Shown: positions 1 through 6,644, counted from the stretch's first letter. The stretch: DNA of 13,079 nt from Planctomycetales bacterium (GCA_024645305.1 JAHEFU010000060.1:925-14003), one strand, 5' to 3'. Notes: generated by a model from the sequence alone, not told the origin. Translations and numbers: made by a program.

Positions 1-723
1 CAGGGCATGCACCAGTGCCAGGGTGATCCGCCCCTCGCGCAGGTCGCTCATCACCGGCTTGCCGGTGTTCTGCTCATCCTGGGTCAGGTCCAGCAGGTCG
101 TCCACGATCTGGAAAGCCAGGCCCAGCAGGCGGCCGTACTCACCGGCGAGCTTGATCCGGCGCTCGTCAGCACCGCCGAGGTAGGCTCCCATGGAGCAGC
201 AGAGGCTGAACAGCACCGCGGTCTTGAGGTGGATCACATCGTAGTACTTCTCCACACTGAGGTGGAAGTTGTTGCGGTTGAGGACTTCCTCGATCACGCC
301 GAGTCCGAGTTCCTGGCTGGTATCAAGCAGCATCTCGGTCAGGTTGAAGTCTCGTTCCAGGTTGAGGCTCTTGAGCACCAGGGCCAGCACGTAGTCGCCG
401 ACGATCACCGCCACCTCGTTGCCATACATGCTGTTGAGGGTCAGGTTGCCACGGCGGGTGTCCGCTTCATCGATGATGTCATCGTGGATCAGGGTAGCGG
501 TATGCAGGAGCTCGCAGCAGGCGCTGCAGTTGATGGCGCTCGCGAACTCAGAGCCGCCGAAGATCTCACTGAAGCTGATGAGCATCCGCGGGCGCAGGCG
601 CTTGCCGCGGGACTTGGAGATGTCAGTGACGTAGCGAGTGACCAGCTGGTCGGAATCGGCGAGGATTTCCCCGATCCGTTCCTCCACGAGGTCAATGTAG
701 TTGTTCAGCTGTTCTGCCCGCAT
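1..723 (-). CDS. Polyprenyl diphosphate synthase (trans-isoprenyl chain elongation), C-terminus cut by window edge
   Basis: Class I trans-prenyltransferase that adds isopentenyl diphosphate units to an allylic primer, giving the long side chain of a respiratory quinone or a related isoprenoid. The visible 241 residues carry the family motifs in order: GKRLRP (40-45), first Asp-rich motif DDIID (81-85) followed by ADTRRG, KT (167-168), and second Asp-rich motif DDLLD (208-212) followed by GKPVMSDLREGR. Residue -5 to the first Asp is Ala and -4 is Thr, so no bulky residue blocks chain growth; this suggests a medium or long product, but length cannot be fixed. Family members are about 320 aa, so roughly 80 are missing. 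ATG at 723 starts 5 bases past the resB stop, so it is the third gene of the ccsA-resB operon. Only a weak Shine-Dalgarno (TAGG) precedes it; a TATACT hexamer at 739-744 inside the end of resB could be a secondary promoter. The family call is firm; quinone use is inference. Confidence 0.93.
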   Translation of the reverse strand, partial: MRAEQLNNYIDLVEERIGEILADSDQLVTRYVTDISKSRGKRLRPRMLISFSEIFGGSEFASAINCSACCELLHTATLIHDDIIDEADTRRGNLTLNSMYGNEVAVIVGDYVLALVLKSLNLERDFNLTEMLLDTSQELGLGVIEEVLNRNNFHLSVEKYYDVIHLKTAVLFSLCCSMGAYLGGADERRIKLAGEYGRLLGLAFQIVDDLLDLTQDEQNTGKPVMSDLREGRITLALVHAL

Positions 724-728
724 GCCTA

Positions 729-2237
729 CTAAGCAGTGAGTATAGCGTGTATCCGCTTCTTCAGGCCCTTCAGCCCGCCACCGCGACCTCCGGTCACGAC
801 GAACATCGCGCGCTCTCCCTCAATGCGCACATGCACCTTGTGGAAGGGGATGTACAGTGCCACGCCGATACCGATGATCATCAGGATCCAGCCGATGTAC
901 AGGGTGGGCATGCCGGGGTCGCGCTTGTAGGAGAAGATCGAGAAATTCTGGATCCTATCCGACAGGCGCACCAGCATCGGCTTGCCACTGAAGCTCATGG
1001 GGAAGCCCTGCTCAGTGTCGATGATCATATCGCTCAGCTCGCCGGTCATCAGGTTCTGCACATGCGCCACCGTCAGCGGCCCGAGGAATTCGCGCTTCTC
1101 GCCGTCAATGTACAGATCACCGGCCTTGACCTTCTCCAGCAGGAAGACCTTGTCGGACATCCCGCCGTTGTCCTCGGCGCGGGCCAGCGCGGGGTTGCCA
1201 CTGGCATCCGGCACGATGCTCAGCCACATCTCCGCGGGCACAAGTTCCTCGGTGACCGCACCCTGCAGGTCCATCGCCAGGAAGCCGTTTTGCTCATAGC
1301 CGCTCTGGAACAGCATCAGCTTGTCAATCACCAGCGGATGGTTGACGATCACTTCCCGGCTGACAACCACCCCGTTGCGCTCAGCGGTCAGGGTACTGAC
1401 GTAATCCTTCACGAAGAAGTGGGAGTACTCCTGGAAGTCCGCGCTGAATTCCTCATCGTTCTGCAGCACCGTGGGCAGCACCAGCTTGCGGCCGTAGTCG
1501 ATCCGGAAGCGGTCCTGGCTCAGGTTGTAGCTGCGGTCCGGGAACTTCTCAAGGAACCAGCGCACCAGCGGGTGCTTGCCCGCCGCCAGGTTGAGGGTCA
1601 GGGTCTTGCTTTCACCATCCGCCATCCGCACATTGCCCTTGTTGCCGAAGATGCTGCCGTAGATCCCGCCGAACAGCAGCACCAGCACCGCCACATGGAG
1701 CACCATCATGCCCCAGCGCTGCATGAAGCCGCGGTCACCGTAGATGCACTGCGCACCCTTGTCGTCAGTTTCCTGTCGGAGGCGGAAGCCTTCATTCTCC
1801 AGCAGGCCGGCAATCTCAGTCGCACTGCCTGCAGCCGGTTCAGCGATTTCCATGCTGCGCCGGTCCGCCTTGTAGAAGCCGGGGCCGCGCGTCACGGCGG
1901 GGGTCTTCCACTCGCGCATCGTGCGCTTGTAGCGGGTGATGTTGCAGATCGTGGCACTGACGCAGAGCCAGACCAGCGAGATGAAGAACACCGGCGTGAA
2001 GTAGATGTGGTGCAGGCCCAGCATGCGGATGATTTCCCAGCGCTGCTGGCCATACTTCTGGATGTACTGCTGGTCAATGGGCAGCTCTGACATACCGCCC
2101 ACGAGGTGTTCCTGGGGCAGCACGGTGCCCAGGGCATTGAGGGCTGCCAGAAGCAGCATCACATAGATCGCGATAGGGAGGCTGTTCAACCATTTCCACA
2201 GGAAGTTGAACGGTCCCCAGGTTTTAGCTTTAGCCAT
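729..2237 (-). CDS. resB: ResB/Ccs1 cytochrome c biogenesis protein (System II)
   Basis: Membrane partner of CcsA/ResC in System II cytochrome c maturation, thought to help move haem across the membrane and keep apocytochrome thiols reduced for ligation. The 502 residues have the ResB plan: a first membrane helix at about 18-38 ending in the typical GTVLPQ, a second at about 79-99, a third at about 174-194 with a conserved-type His (H181, in VLHVAVL), a large extracytoplasmic domain of about 250 residues, and a last helix at about 446-464 followed by H466 and H469 and a basic tail. Length is normal for the family. ATG at 2237 lies 2 bases after the ccsA stop, and a GGGAG sequence inside the ccsA 3' end can serve as ribosome site. 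The neighbouring haem-handling gene makes the assignment firm. Confidence 0.93.
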   Translation of the reverse strand: MAKAKTWGPFNFLWKWLNSLPIAIYVMLLLAALNALGTVLPQEHLVGGMSELPIDQQYIQKYGQQRWEIIRMLGLHHIYFTPVFFISLVWLCVSATICNITRYKRTMREWKTPAVTRGPGFYKADRRSMEIAEPAAGSATEIAGLLENEGFRLRQETDDKGAQCIYGDRGFMQRWGMMVLHVAVLVLLFGGIYGSIFGNKGNVRMADGESKTLTLNLAAGKHPLVRWFLEKFPDRSYNLSQDRFRIDYGRKLVLPTVLQNDEEFSADFQEYSHFFVKDYVSTLTAERNGVVVSREVIVNHPLVIDKLMLFQSGYEQNGFLAMDLQGAVTEELVPAEMWLSIVPDASGNPALARAEDNGGMSDKVFLLEKVKAGDLYIDGEKREFLGPLTVAHVQNLMTGELSDMIIDTEQGFPMSFSGKPMLVRLSDRIQNFSIFSYKRDPGMPTLYIGWILMIIGIGVALYIPFHKVHVRIEGERAMFVVTGGRGGGLKGLKKRIHAILTA

Positions 2238-2239
2238 GC

Positions 2240-3364
2240 TCAGTTCTGCTCCCGGTCATCCATTGGTTCCGGACTCCGTCCGGGAGGGCTGGGCAGCCCC
2301 TCTGAACCCGATCCGCTGCCAACGATACGGTCACGCAGACTGGGGACGATTTCATCCTCCTCATCCTCCAAATCCTTCAGGTCACGCTTGGGACCGGGCA
2401 GGAAGAGCATGATGATCGGAGCCAGTCCGCCCACCGCGAGGATCACGAGGAAATATATGTCCTCCTGGCCACCGTTGCTGTAGGCATGGATACTGTTGAG
2501 GCCGAATACATTGGCAAGCACATTCACACCCCAGAAGGTCATCAGCACGGTGCTGAATCCCAGCAGGTTGAGCAAAGCAGGCCGGTAGCCGACCCAGCCC
2601 ATCATGCGGAAGTGGATGTAGCCGAGGTAGACCAGCCAGATGATCAGCGCCCAGACTTCCTTGGGATCCCAGCCCCAGTAACGGCCCCAGGCGGAGTCCG
2701 CCCAGACGGCACCAAGGAATACACCGAGTGTCAGCACCGGGAAGGCGAACAGCACCATGCGGTAGCTGCTGCGGTCCAGGTCCTTGAGGCTGAACTTCGA
2801 GCTGAAGCGCTCAAGGTTGAGGACACCGAGCGCCCGCAGGATGTAGAGGAAGGCGAAGATCGCTCCGAGGGCGAGGATCGCATAGCTCAGGATCATGCAG
2901 CTGACGTGGATCCACAGCCAGTAACTCTTGAGTGAGGGGAACAGCTCCCTGGGATCGGCGGCACCCACATCCATGGACATTGAGCGGGCATTGAAGGCCA
3001 GCATCAGCAGAGGAATGAACAGTGCAAAGGCTCCAAACAGCCTTGTCTTGATCATCCGCGCCTCAACGATCAGGTAAATCGGCACGGATAACCAGACGAA
3101 GTAGTTCATCACTTCGAACATGTTGGTGGAGGGCAGCACGAAACCACCGTGCTGCTCGAAGTAGAACATGGTGCGCTTGACCAAAAATACGGTCTGCAAC
3201 ACCCAGGCGCTGGCCAGAACCAGCGCAGCTACCTGGCCCACGCGCGGATGGCGTGCAAAGAACACGTGCACCGCGTAGATCGTGAAAGCTGCCAGGTATC
3301 CGAACACTGCATAGTCATAGAACTGCAGTGCATTGCCTATCTGCTGGACATTCGCTTCATCCAT
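2240..3364 (-). CDS. ccsA: CcsA/ResC haem-handling cytochrome c assembly protein
   Basis: Polytopic haem-handling protein of System II cytochrome c maturation, the haem-presenting partner of ResB. The 374 residues show about eight hydrophobic helices and the Trp-rich haem signature WGRYWGWDPKEVW (226-238). They also show the two outward-facing His expected to bind haem: H153 (WLWIHVSC) and H293 (NSIHAYSNGG, matching the family HSYG site). A P-S-T-N-M-F-E segment (78-84) matches the family's conserved loop after the early helices. Unusual is a hydrophilic tail of about 50 residues (325-374): first acidic (LEDEEDE), then Gly/Ser/Pro-rich, beyond the usual end of the family. ATG at 3364 has a strong AGGAG seven bases upstream and is the first gene after a clear promoter (3421-3449). 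Named ccsB or resC in other nomenclatures. Confidence 0.95.
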   Translation of the reverse strand: MDEANVQQIGNALQFYDYAVFGYLAAFTIYAVHVFFARHPRVGQVAALVLASAWVLQTVFLVKRTMFYFEQHGGFVLPSTNMFEVMNYFVWLSVPIYLIVEARMIKTRLFGAFALFIPLLMLAFNARSMSMDVGAADPRELFPSLKSYWLWIHVSCMILSYAILALGAIFAFLYILRALGVLNLERFSSKFSLKDLDRSSYRMVLFAFPVLTLGVFLGAVWADSAWGRYWGWDPKEVWALIIWLVYLGYIHFRMMGWVGYRPALLNLLGFSTVLMTFWGVNVLANVFGLNSIHAYSNGGQEDIYFLVILAVGGLAPIIMLFLPGPKRDLKDLEDEEDEIVPSLRDRIVGSGSGSEGLPSPPGRSPEPMDDREQN

Positions 3365-3385
3365 GTTTGTACTCCTGGTTCCTGG

Positions 3386-3413
3386 TTATATCGCTAATTC
3401 ATTCACGATATAA
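3386..3413. promoter_or_regulatory. Perfect inverted repeat at the ccsA transcription start (candidate operator or 5' mRNA hairpin)
   Basis: TTATATCG at 3386-3393 and CGATATAA at 3406-3413 are perfect 8-base inverted arms separated by 12 bases. The right arm ends 7 bases beyond the -10 box at 3421-3426, so the predicted start of the ccsA transcript falls at the edge of the repeat. This is a typical repressor position; as RNA it would form a weak AU-rich hairpin just at the 5' end. The binding protein is unknown. Confidence 0.55.
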
Positions 3414-3420
3414 CATCCCT

Positions 3421-3449
3421 ATTGTATCGCTGTGCAGCTTCCCGGTCAA
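3421..3449 (-). promoter_or_regulatory. Sigma70-type promoter of ccsA-resB-polyprenyl synthase operon
   Basis: On the minus strand TTGACC (3444-3449) is followed after exactly 17 bases by TACAAT (3421-3426). Each hexamer matches the sigma70 consensus at 5 of 6 positions with ideal spacing. It lies just after the rnhB stop (3467) and about 57 bases before the ccsA ATG. It is the best promoter by eye in the window. Confidence 0.7.
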
Positions 3450-3460
3450 TTTTCTGCACA
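3431..3460. promoter_or_regulatory. Inverted repeat bracketing the -35 box of the ccsA promoter
   Basis: TGTGCAG (3431-3437) and CTGCACA (3454-3460) are perfect 7-base inverted arms 16 bases apart. Arm centres are 23 bases apart, about two DNA turns, and the -35 hexamer lies between them. They could be two half-sites for a dimeric regulator. A transcription terminator for rnhB is less likely because no T-run follows. Confidence 0.35.
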
Positions 3461-3466
3461 ACGAAA

Positions 3467-4093
3467 TCAGCAGCCGAACAGCTCCTCCTGCAGCAGCCCG
3501 CGCACCGGAGCGTAACTGCGCCTGTGCTCAGGACATGGTCCGAGACGCCGCAATGCCGCAATGTGCTCCGACGTCGGGTAGCCCTTATGCACTTCAAAGC
3601 CATAACCTCTGTGTTCACCGGCCAGCGAGCACATCAGGGCATCCCGTTCCACCTTGGCAAGAATCGAGGCTGCGGCAATGCACAGCGCCCGGCTGTCTCC
3701 CTTGACGATGGCCTCAGTCGGAAAGCCGTTGTCGGGTGGCAGGCGGTTGCCGTCCACCAGCACATGCTCCAGACCGGCCGGCAGGGCCAGCACAGCCTTG
3801 TTCATCGCCGCGAGCGATGCATTGAGGATGTTATCACGATCAATTGTCCCGGCATCAATTGCGGCAGTGGACCAGGCAATTGCCAGCTCACGGATCTGCA
3901 CGGCCGCAGCTTCGCGCTGGGCGGGAGTGAGCTGCTTGGAGTCGGAAATGCCGCGCGGCAGACTGTCGTAGTCCAGCACCACGGCTGCGGCGACAACCGG
4001 GCCGGCCAGGGCACCACGCCCCGCCTCATCGCAGCCGGCGATGCCGCTGAGTCCGGCTGCCAGCAGTTGCTGCTCACGTTCACCGATTTTCAT
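3467..4093 (-). CDS. rnhB: Ribonuclease HII
   Basis: Cytoplasmic metal-dependent endonuclease that cuts the RNA strand of RNA-DNA hybrids and nicks at misincorporated ribonucleotides. The 208-residue product has the RNase HII signature: DEAGRGALAGPVVAAAV near the N-terminus (the first Asp-Glu catalytic pair), SDSKQL, the third acidic residue in VDGNR, the fourth in ASILAKVERD, and the substrate-binding YGFEVHKGYPTSEH near the C-terminus. Length is normal. I chose ATG 4093 (MKIGEREQ). The frame stays open to an ATG at 4180, but that would overlap lspA by about 100 bases and add a low-complexity leader unlike the family. GGGAAG precedes 4093 at a usable distance. The start overlaps the end of lspA by 14 bases, suggesting translational coupling. 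No T-rich terminator is visible after its stop. Confidence 0.95.
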   Translation of the reverse strand: MKIGEREQQLLAAGLSGIAGCDEAGRGALAGPVVAAAVVLDYDSLPRGISDSKQLTPAQREAAAVQIRELAIAWSTAAIDAGTIDRDNILNASLAAMNKAVLALPAGLEHVLVDGNRLPPDNGFPTEAIVKGDSRALCIAAASILAKVERDALMCSLAGEHRGYGFEVHKGYPTSEHIAALRRLGPCPEHRRSYAPVRGLLQEELFGC

Positions 4094-4901
4094 CAGAGTC
4101 TTCCCGGCCCTGTCCGGGCGGCTGGTCCGCGGGGATGTTCCCGCTCCAGCCTGTCTGCGAACGGGGGGTGAAGCGCTCACCGCGCCGCACTTCGGCGGCG
4201 GTCTCCTTCAGTTCCTGCAGGGCGGCACTGTCAACTTCCAGTCCGCCGACGAATGGATCATGTGCACCCGCTGCCCCGGCCGGCTGCTTGCGGTGTGCCA
4301 GGGCGTGGATGTCCATCACGATGAGTACTACCGCGAGGCAGATCGTGCCCATCACCGCGGCACTGTCGGCGATGTTGAAGATCGGGAAGTCGTAGGGATC
4401 ACCCAGGCGCGGGAACAACCGGCCGATGAGCGGCAGCTTCACGTCGACGAAGTCCACGACCTCCTGCAGGCGCAGGCGGTCAATGAAGTTGCCGAGTGCC
4501 CCGCCCACGATCAGGCCGAAGATCCAGGTCATGCCGAGCCTGTCTGAGAAGTAGCGCTTCCAGACGATCACGAGTGCCACGGCGATCACGATGCTGACAA
4601 TGCTCAGATAGATGCTGTTGCCGCGGAACATGCTCCAGGCGGCGCCGGTGTTCGTTGTCAGTTGCCACTGGATCCAGGGGGCCCAGACCTTCTCCACCTG
4701 CACGGGCGGGAAGTATGTGGCCTGGATCATCTGCTTGCCCCAGAGACTGAAGTAGGGTCCGAGGAATTCCCCGAAGGAGGCATGCGCATGCCGTCCCAGG
4801 CGGAACACGAACCAGGCCTTGGACAGCTGGTCGGATACGATGACGAATAGTGCCAGGAAACTGAAGAGGCCAAGGCGGCTGCGGGCGGGAGGCTTGTTCA
4901 T
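4080..4901 (-). CDS. lspA: Lipoprotein signal peptidase (signal peptidase II) with long C-terminal tail
   Basis: Inner-membrane aspartyl peptidase that removes the signal peptide of prolipoproteins after lipid attachment. Family motifs in order: SDQLSKAW (D24), TNTGAAWSMF (N84), GGALGNFIDR (133-142), VVDFVDV with catalytic-type D150, and FNIADS with catalytic-type D179. About four membrane helices (11-30, 96-115, 124-140, 181-199). At 273 residues it is about 100 longer than common LspA proteins. About 30 extra residues lie between D24 and N84, about ten between the two catalytic Asp, and a hydrophilic tail of about 70 follows the last helix (203-273). ATG 4901 has no good Shine-Dalgarno; a TAAACT hexamer (4911-4916) nine bases upstream may be the -10 of a very short leader. 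The 3' end overlaps rnhB. Confidence 0.95.
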   Translation of the reverse strand: MNKPPARSRLGLFSFLALFVIVSDQLSKAWFVFRLGRHAHASFGEFLGPYFSLWGKQMIQATYFPPVQVEKVWAPWIQWQLTTNTGAAWSMFRGNSIYLSIVSIVIAVALVIVWKRYFSDRLGMTWIFGLIVGGALGNFIDRLRLQEVVDFVDVKLPLIGRLFPRLGDPYDFPIFNIADSAAVMGTICLAVVLIVMDIHALAHRKQPAGAAGAHDPFVGGLEVDSAALQELKETAAEVRRGERFTPRSQTGWSGNIPADQPPGQGREDSDENR

Positions 4902-4988
4902 GCGGCAGTGAGTTTAGCGCATGCTGGATGGCTGATCATGCAGTCAGGACGGGAGCCGGAGCCGGATTGCTCAAGGCTGGCAACGGAT
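4902..4988 (-). promoter_or_regulatory. lspA upstream region with possible -10 box
   Basis: This 87-base gap separates the VOC gene from lspA. TAAACT (4911-4916, minus strand) ends nine bases before ATG. No convincing -35 is visible, so the promoter call is weak. The surrounding 15 bases nearly repeat a sequence at 733-747 just before the polyprenyl synthase. Confidence 0.25.
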
Positions 4989-5360
4989 TCAGTCTGTCTG
5001 CTGCTCCAGCCCCAGGTAACGCCCGTCGGGATCACGGAATTCAGCGATGCGCACCGTGGCGCTCATCTGCTGGACAGGCTGCACATCCACGCCGCGGCGC
5101 AGCAGCTCCTCGCGGGCGGCATCAATGTCGGACACGCGGAACAGCAGCTGGTCCGGGGAGGATCCCAGGTTGTGCGGCTCGTAGGGCATGCTGGGACTGT
5201 AACCGCAGAGGCACAGCATGATGCCGCCGCATGTGAAGCAGGCCCACTCCCTGTCAACACTGCCCTGCATGCTCAGCCCGAGGGTGTCCCGGTAGAATGC
5301 CAGCGCCAGCTTGAAATCGCTGACGATGAAGACCATGCGTGCCAGTTCCGAAAGCTGCAT
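4989..5360 (-). CDS. VOC-superfamily protein (glyoxalase/bleomycin-resistance/dioxygenase fold)
   Basis: Single-domain vicinal-oxygen-chelate protein of 123 residues, probably a cytoplasmic homodimer; substrate not predictable. The two beta-alpha-beta modules are visible: MVFIVSDFKLALAFYRDTLGL (9-29) opens the first, and QLLFRVSDIDAAREELLRRGV (71-91) the second, closing with AEFRDPDGRYLGLEQ (106-120), the family's DPDGN-xx-E ending with E119. The usual His or Glu metal ligand in the first strand is a Val or Phe here, so a canonical metal site is doubtful. No Shine-Dalgarno precedes ATG 5360; instead TAGCAT lies exactly six bases upstream (see the leaderless finding). It starts 32 bases after the 83-aa gene and ends 87 bases before lspA. 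The fold call is firm, the function unknown. Confidence 0.85.
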   Translation of the reverse strand: MQLSELARMVFIVSDFKLALAFYRDTLGLSMQGSVDREWACFTCGGIMLCLCGYSPSMPYEPHNLGSSPDQLLFRVSDIDAAREELLRRGVDVQPVQQMSATVRIAEFRDPDGRYLGLEQQTD

Positions 5361-5392
5361 CGCAGCATGCTAGCAGGCGCGGGGTGTACGGG

Positions 5393-5644
5393 CTAGGGCC
5401 GCGGGGCGAAGGGAATCCATTCGTAGACGCACCAGGCCAGGATTGCAATGCCGGCCAGCAGGGCCAGCAGGGAGGAGATGTTGGTCTCCGTGGCGCCGCG
5501 GCGGTCCTGTTTTCCCATGCCATCCGTCAGGCCGCTCCAGCCGGCGCCCAGCAGCAGCAGGCCGATGAGCAGGATGACGAGATTGACCCGTCCCCCACCG
5601 AGCGAGGTCCCCAAAGGCTGCAGGATTGCGCAGGGCCCTGTCAT
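5393..5644 (-). CDS. Small two-helix membrane protein, unrecognised
   Basis: An 83-residue protein I do not recognise. It has two hydrophobic helices, about 20-37 (NLVILLIGLLLLGAGW) and 56-76 (ISSLLALLAGIAILAWCVY), joined by a polar charged loop (DGMGKQDRRGATETN), and a short proline-ended tail. The start is supported by AAGGGGGT seven bases before ATG 5644. This SD and the long hydrophobic helices, which shadow frames rarely give, argue for a real gene. It follows a GC-rich hairpin, so it may begin its own transcript, and lies 32 bases before the VOC gene. Confidence 0.65.
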   Translation of the reverse strand: MTGPCAILQPLGTSLGGGRVNLVILLIGLLLLGAGWSGLTDGMGKQDRRGATETNISSLLALLAGIAILAWCVYEWIPFAPRP

Positions 5645-5691
5645 GCTTGCACCCCCTTGGCTGTTGATTCCATACCGGCTGGAATATAAGG

Positions 5692-5732
5692 CTGGCCGGT
5701 CCCCGCCGTTGGCAACGGGGACCGGCGGCCAG
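5692..5732 (-). terminator. GC-rich hairpin after the 108-aa gene, probable terminator
   Basis: Minus-strand RNA past the 108-aa gene stop (5756) folds into a hairpin. GCCGGTCCCCG (5695-5705) pairs perfectly with CGGGGACCGGC (5716-5726) over 11 pairs with a 10-base loop. An alternative fold with a 3-base bulge extends it to 14 pairs (5692-5732). The RNA continues with CCTTATATT, only moderately U-rich, so it may be a weak or pausing terminator. Confidence 0.5.
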
Positions 5733-5755
5733 GTTGGGTAAATTGATCTTCGCTG

Positions 5756-6082
5756 TTAGAAGAGGATGATGCGGACCAGCAGGTTGACAACCATGCCGAT
5801 CAGGCCCAGGGTCCAGGCCTTCTCCCACTCGATCTCCAGCACCTGGCGGGCCGCCAGCGAGGTGGCCGCGAAGAACAGGGCGTTGAAGAACAGGAATGGT
5901 GCGAGCGCCTTGATCGGGAAGAGCAGCAGGCCGAGAACCACGGCTCCGCCGATCCACAGGATCAGGTTCACGGTGGAAACCGCCAGGGCCTGGCCGAGGC
6001 CGATTTCCCCGACGCCGGTCTTGCGGGCGCCGTAATAGATAGCTGCGGTGTTCGCCGCGAAAGCAAGCATACTGATAAACAT
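5756..6082 (-). CDS. Small four-helix membrane protein, unrecognised
   Basis: A 108-residue, very hydrophobic protein I cannot assign to a family. Four likely membrane helices: 1-17, 31-54, 57-78 and 90-108. Charged residues are few and cluster in loops: GARKTGVGEIG (18-28) and ARQVLEIEWEKAW (78-90). The pattern of a Gly-rich loop followed by a helix starting GQAL resembles the adjacent 116-aa protein (GFPFGRLLLV), so the two may be distantly related; this is a visual impression only. ATG 6082 is preceded by GGGGTG at five bases. A 165-base leader region with an inverted repeat lies upstream and a GC-rich hairpin downstream, which would make this a single-gene transcript. Confidence 0.7.
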   Translation of the reverse strand: MFISMLAFAANTAAIYYGARKTGVGEIGLGQALAVSTVNLILWIGGAVVLGLLLFPIKALAPFLFFNALFFAATSLAARQVLEIEWEKAWTLGLIGMVVNLLVRIILF

Positions 6083-6140
6083 CTTTCACCCCATCGGCCC
6101 GGAAATCCTGAACTGGCGTGGATCTCCGGGTCCATCCAAA

Positions 6141-6218
6141 GGAAATTAATCCTCGGCTCCGGATCATTGAACTTCCACTCAATGATTCTGAAGCTGATAC
6201 CTGTAATACGGAATTTCC
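6141..6218. promoter_or_regulatory. Nested inverted repeats upstream of the 108-aa gene
   Basis: In a noticeably AT-richer stretch of the 165-base gap, ATCATTGA (6163-6170) and TCAATGAT (6179-6186) form a perfect 8-base inverted repeat with an 8-base loop. A G-T wobble and a further G-C pair extend it. A second pair, GGAAATT (6141-6147) and AATTTCC (6212-6218), encloses it. It could be an operator, a structured leader for the 108-aa gene, or the 3' hairpin of the 116-aa transcript (no T-run follows). I cannot tell which. Confidence 0.4.
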
Positions 6219-6247
6219 AGCGGGTAGTTTCAGTTGCCGTGAATTCC

Positions 6248-6598
6248 TCAGGCCGGTTTCAGGTAATCCATGGAGAAGGCGAACAGCAGGTAGGCCAGCA
6301 TGCAGGCCAGGCCGCACTGCACCAGCAGCGCGCGGCGTTCCCGCAGGAAGGGCAGGCAGGCCAGGGCGCTGGCCGCGAACCAGATCAGGGCAATCACCGG
6401 GCGGGTGGCCAGGCGCGGGGCGTCATCGGGCAGCAGCATGAATCCGATGATGTGGGCGATGAAGGCCGCAAGGTAAGTGGCGAGGGTCACGAGCAGCAGC
6501 CGGCCGAAGGGGAAACCCAGTGTCCGCAGGGCGATGGCCACGGCAGCCAGCTGTAACACGAACAGGATCAGTCCCTCAATTGCTCCGAATCTGCCCAT
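6248..6598 (-). CDS. Small four-helix membrane protein, unrecognised
   Basis: A 116-residue membrane protein without a recognisable family. Likely helices: 8-27, 33-56, 66-84 and 89-110. Between helices are short polar stretches: ALRTLGFPFGR, LLPDDAPRLATRP (acidic then basic) and LRERRA. H49 lies inside helix 2 and M110-D111 closes helix 4. There is no Shine-Dalgarno; AATAAT lies six bases before ATG 6598, the same spacing as a -10-like hexamer at two neighbours. It is 46 bases downstream of the 138-aa gene and on the same strand. Its hydrophobicity profile and neighbours of like size support it as real; function unknown. Confidence 0.68.
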   Translation of the reverse strand: MGRFGAIEGLILFVLQLAAVAIALRTLGFPFGRLLLVTLATYLAAFIAHIIGFMLLPDDAPRLATRPVIALIWFAASALACLPFLRERRALLVQCGLACMLAYLLFAFSMDYLKPA

Positions 6599-6604
6599 AC
6601 GGTG

Positions 6605-6610
6605 ATTATT
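6605..6610 (-). promoter_or_regulatory. Candidate -10 of a leaderless start (116-aa gene)
   Basis: AATAAT on the minus strand, six bases before ATG 6598, with no Shine-Dalgarno between. No -35 match at 16-18 bases. Support is only the shared geometry with the 138-aa and VOC genes. Confidence 0.3.
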
Positions 6611-6644
6611 GCACGATCCGCCAGCCCGCTGCCTGATTGTCAGC

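Noticed and set aside
747..2090. Long plus-strand open frame (447 codons) opposite resB
   Set aside because: It is antisense to a gene with clear ResB motifs; its product is His/Gln/Val-rich low-complexity, typical of the complement of a GC-rich gene.
4094..4180. Upstream start for rnhB at 4180
   Set aside because: It would overlap lspA by about 100 bases and add a leader not found in RNase HII; ATG 4093 fits the family.
5370..6317. Minus-strand frame of 315 codons across the small membrane-protein genes
   Set aside because: Its product is Pro/Arg/Gly-rich without domains, and it would span the GC-rich hairpin and two genes in another frame that have hydrophobic helices and Shine-Dalgarno sites.
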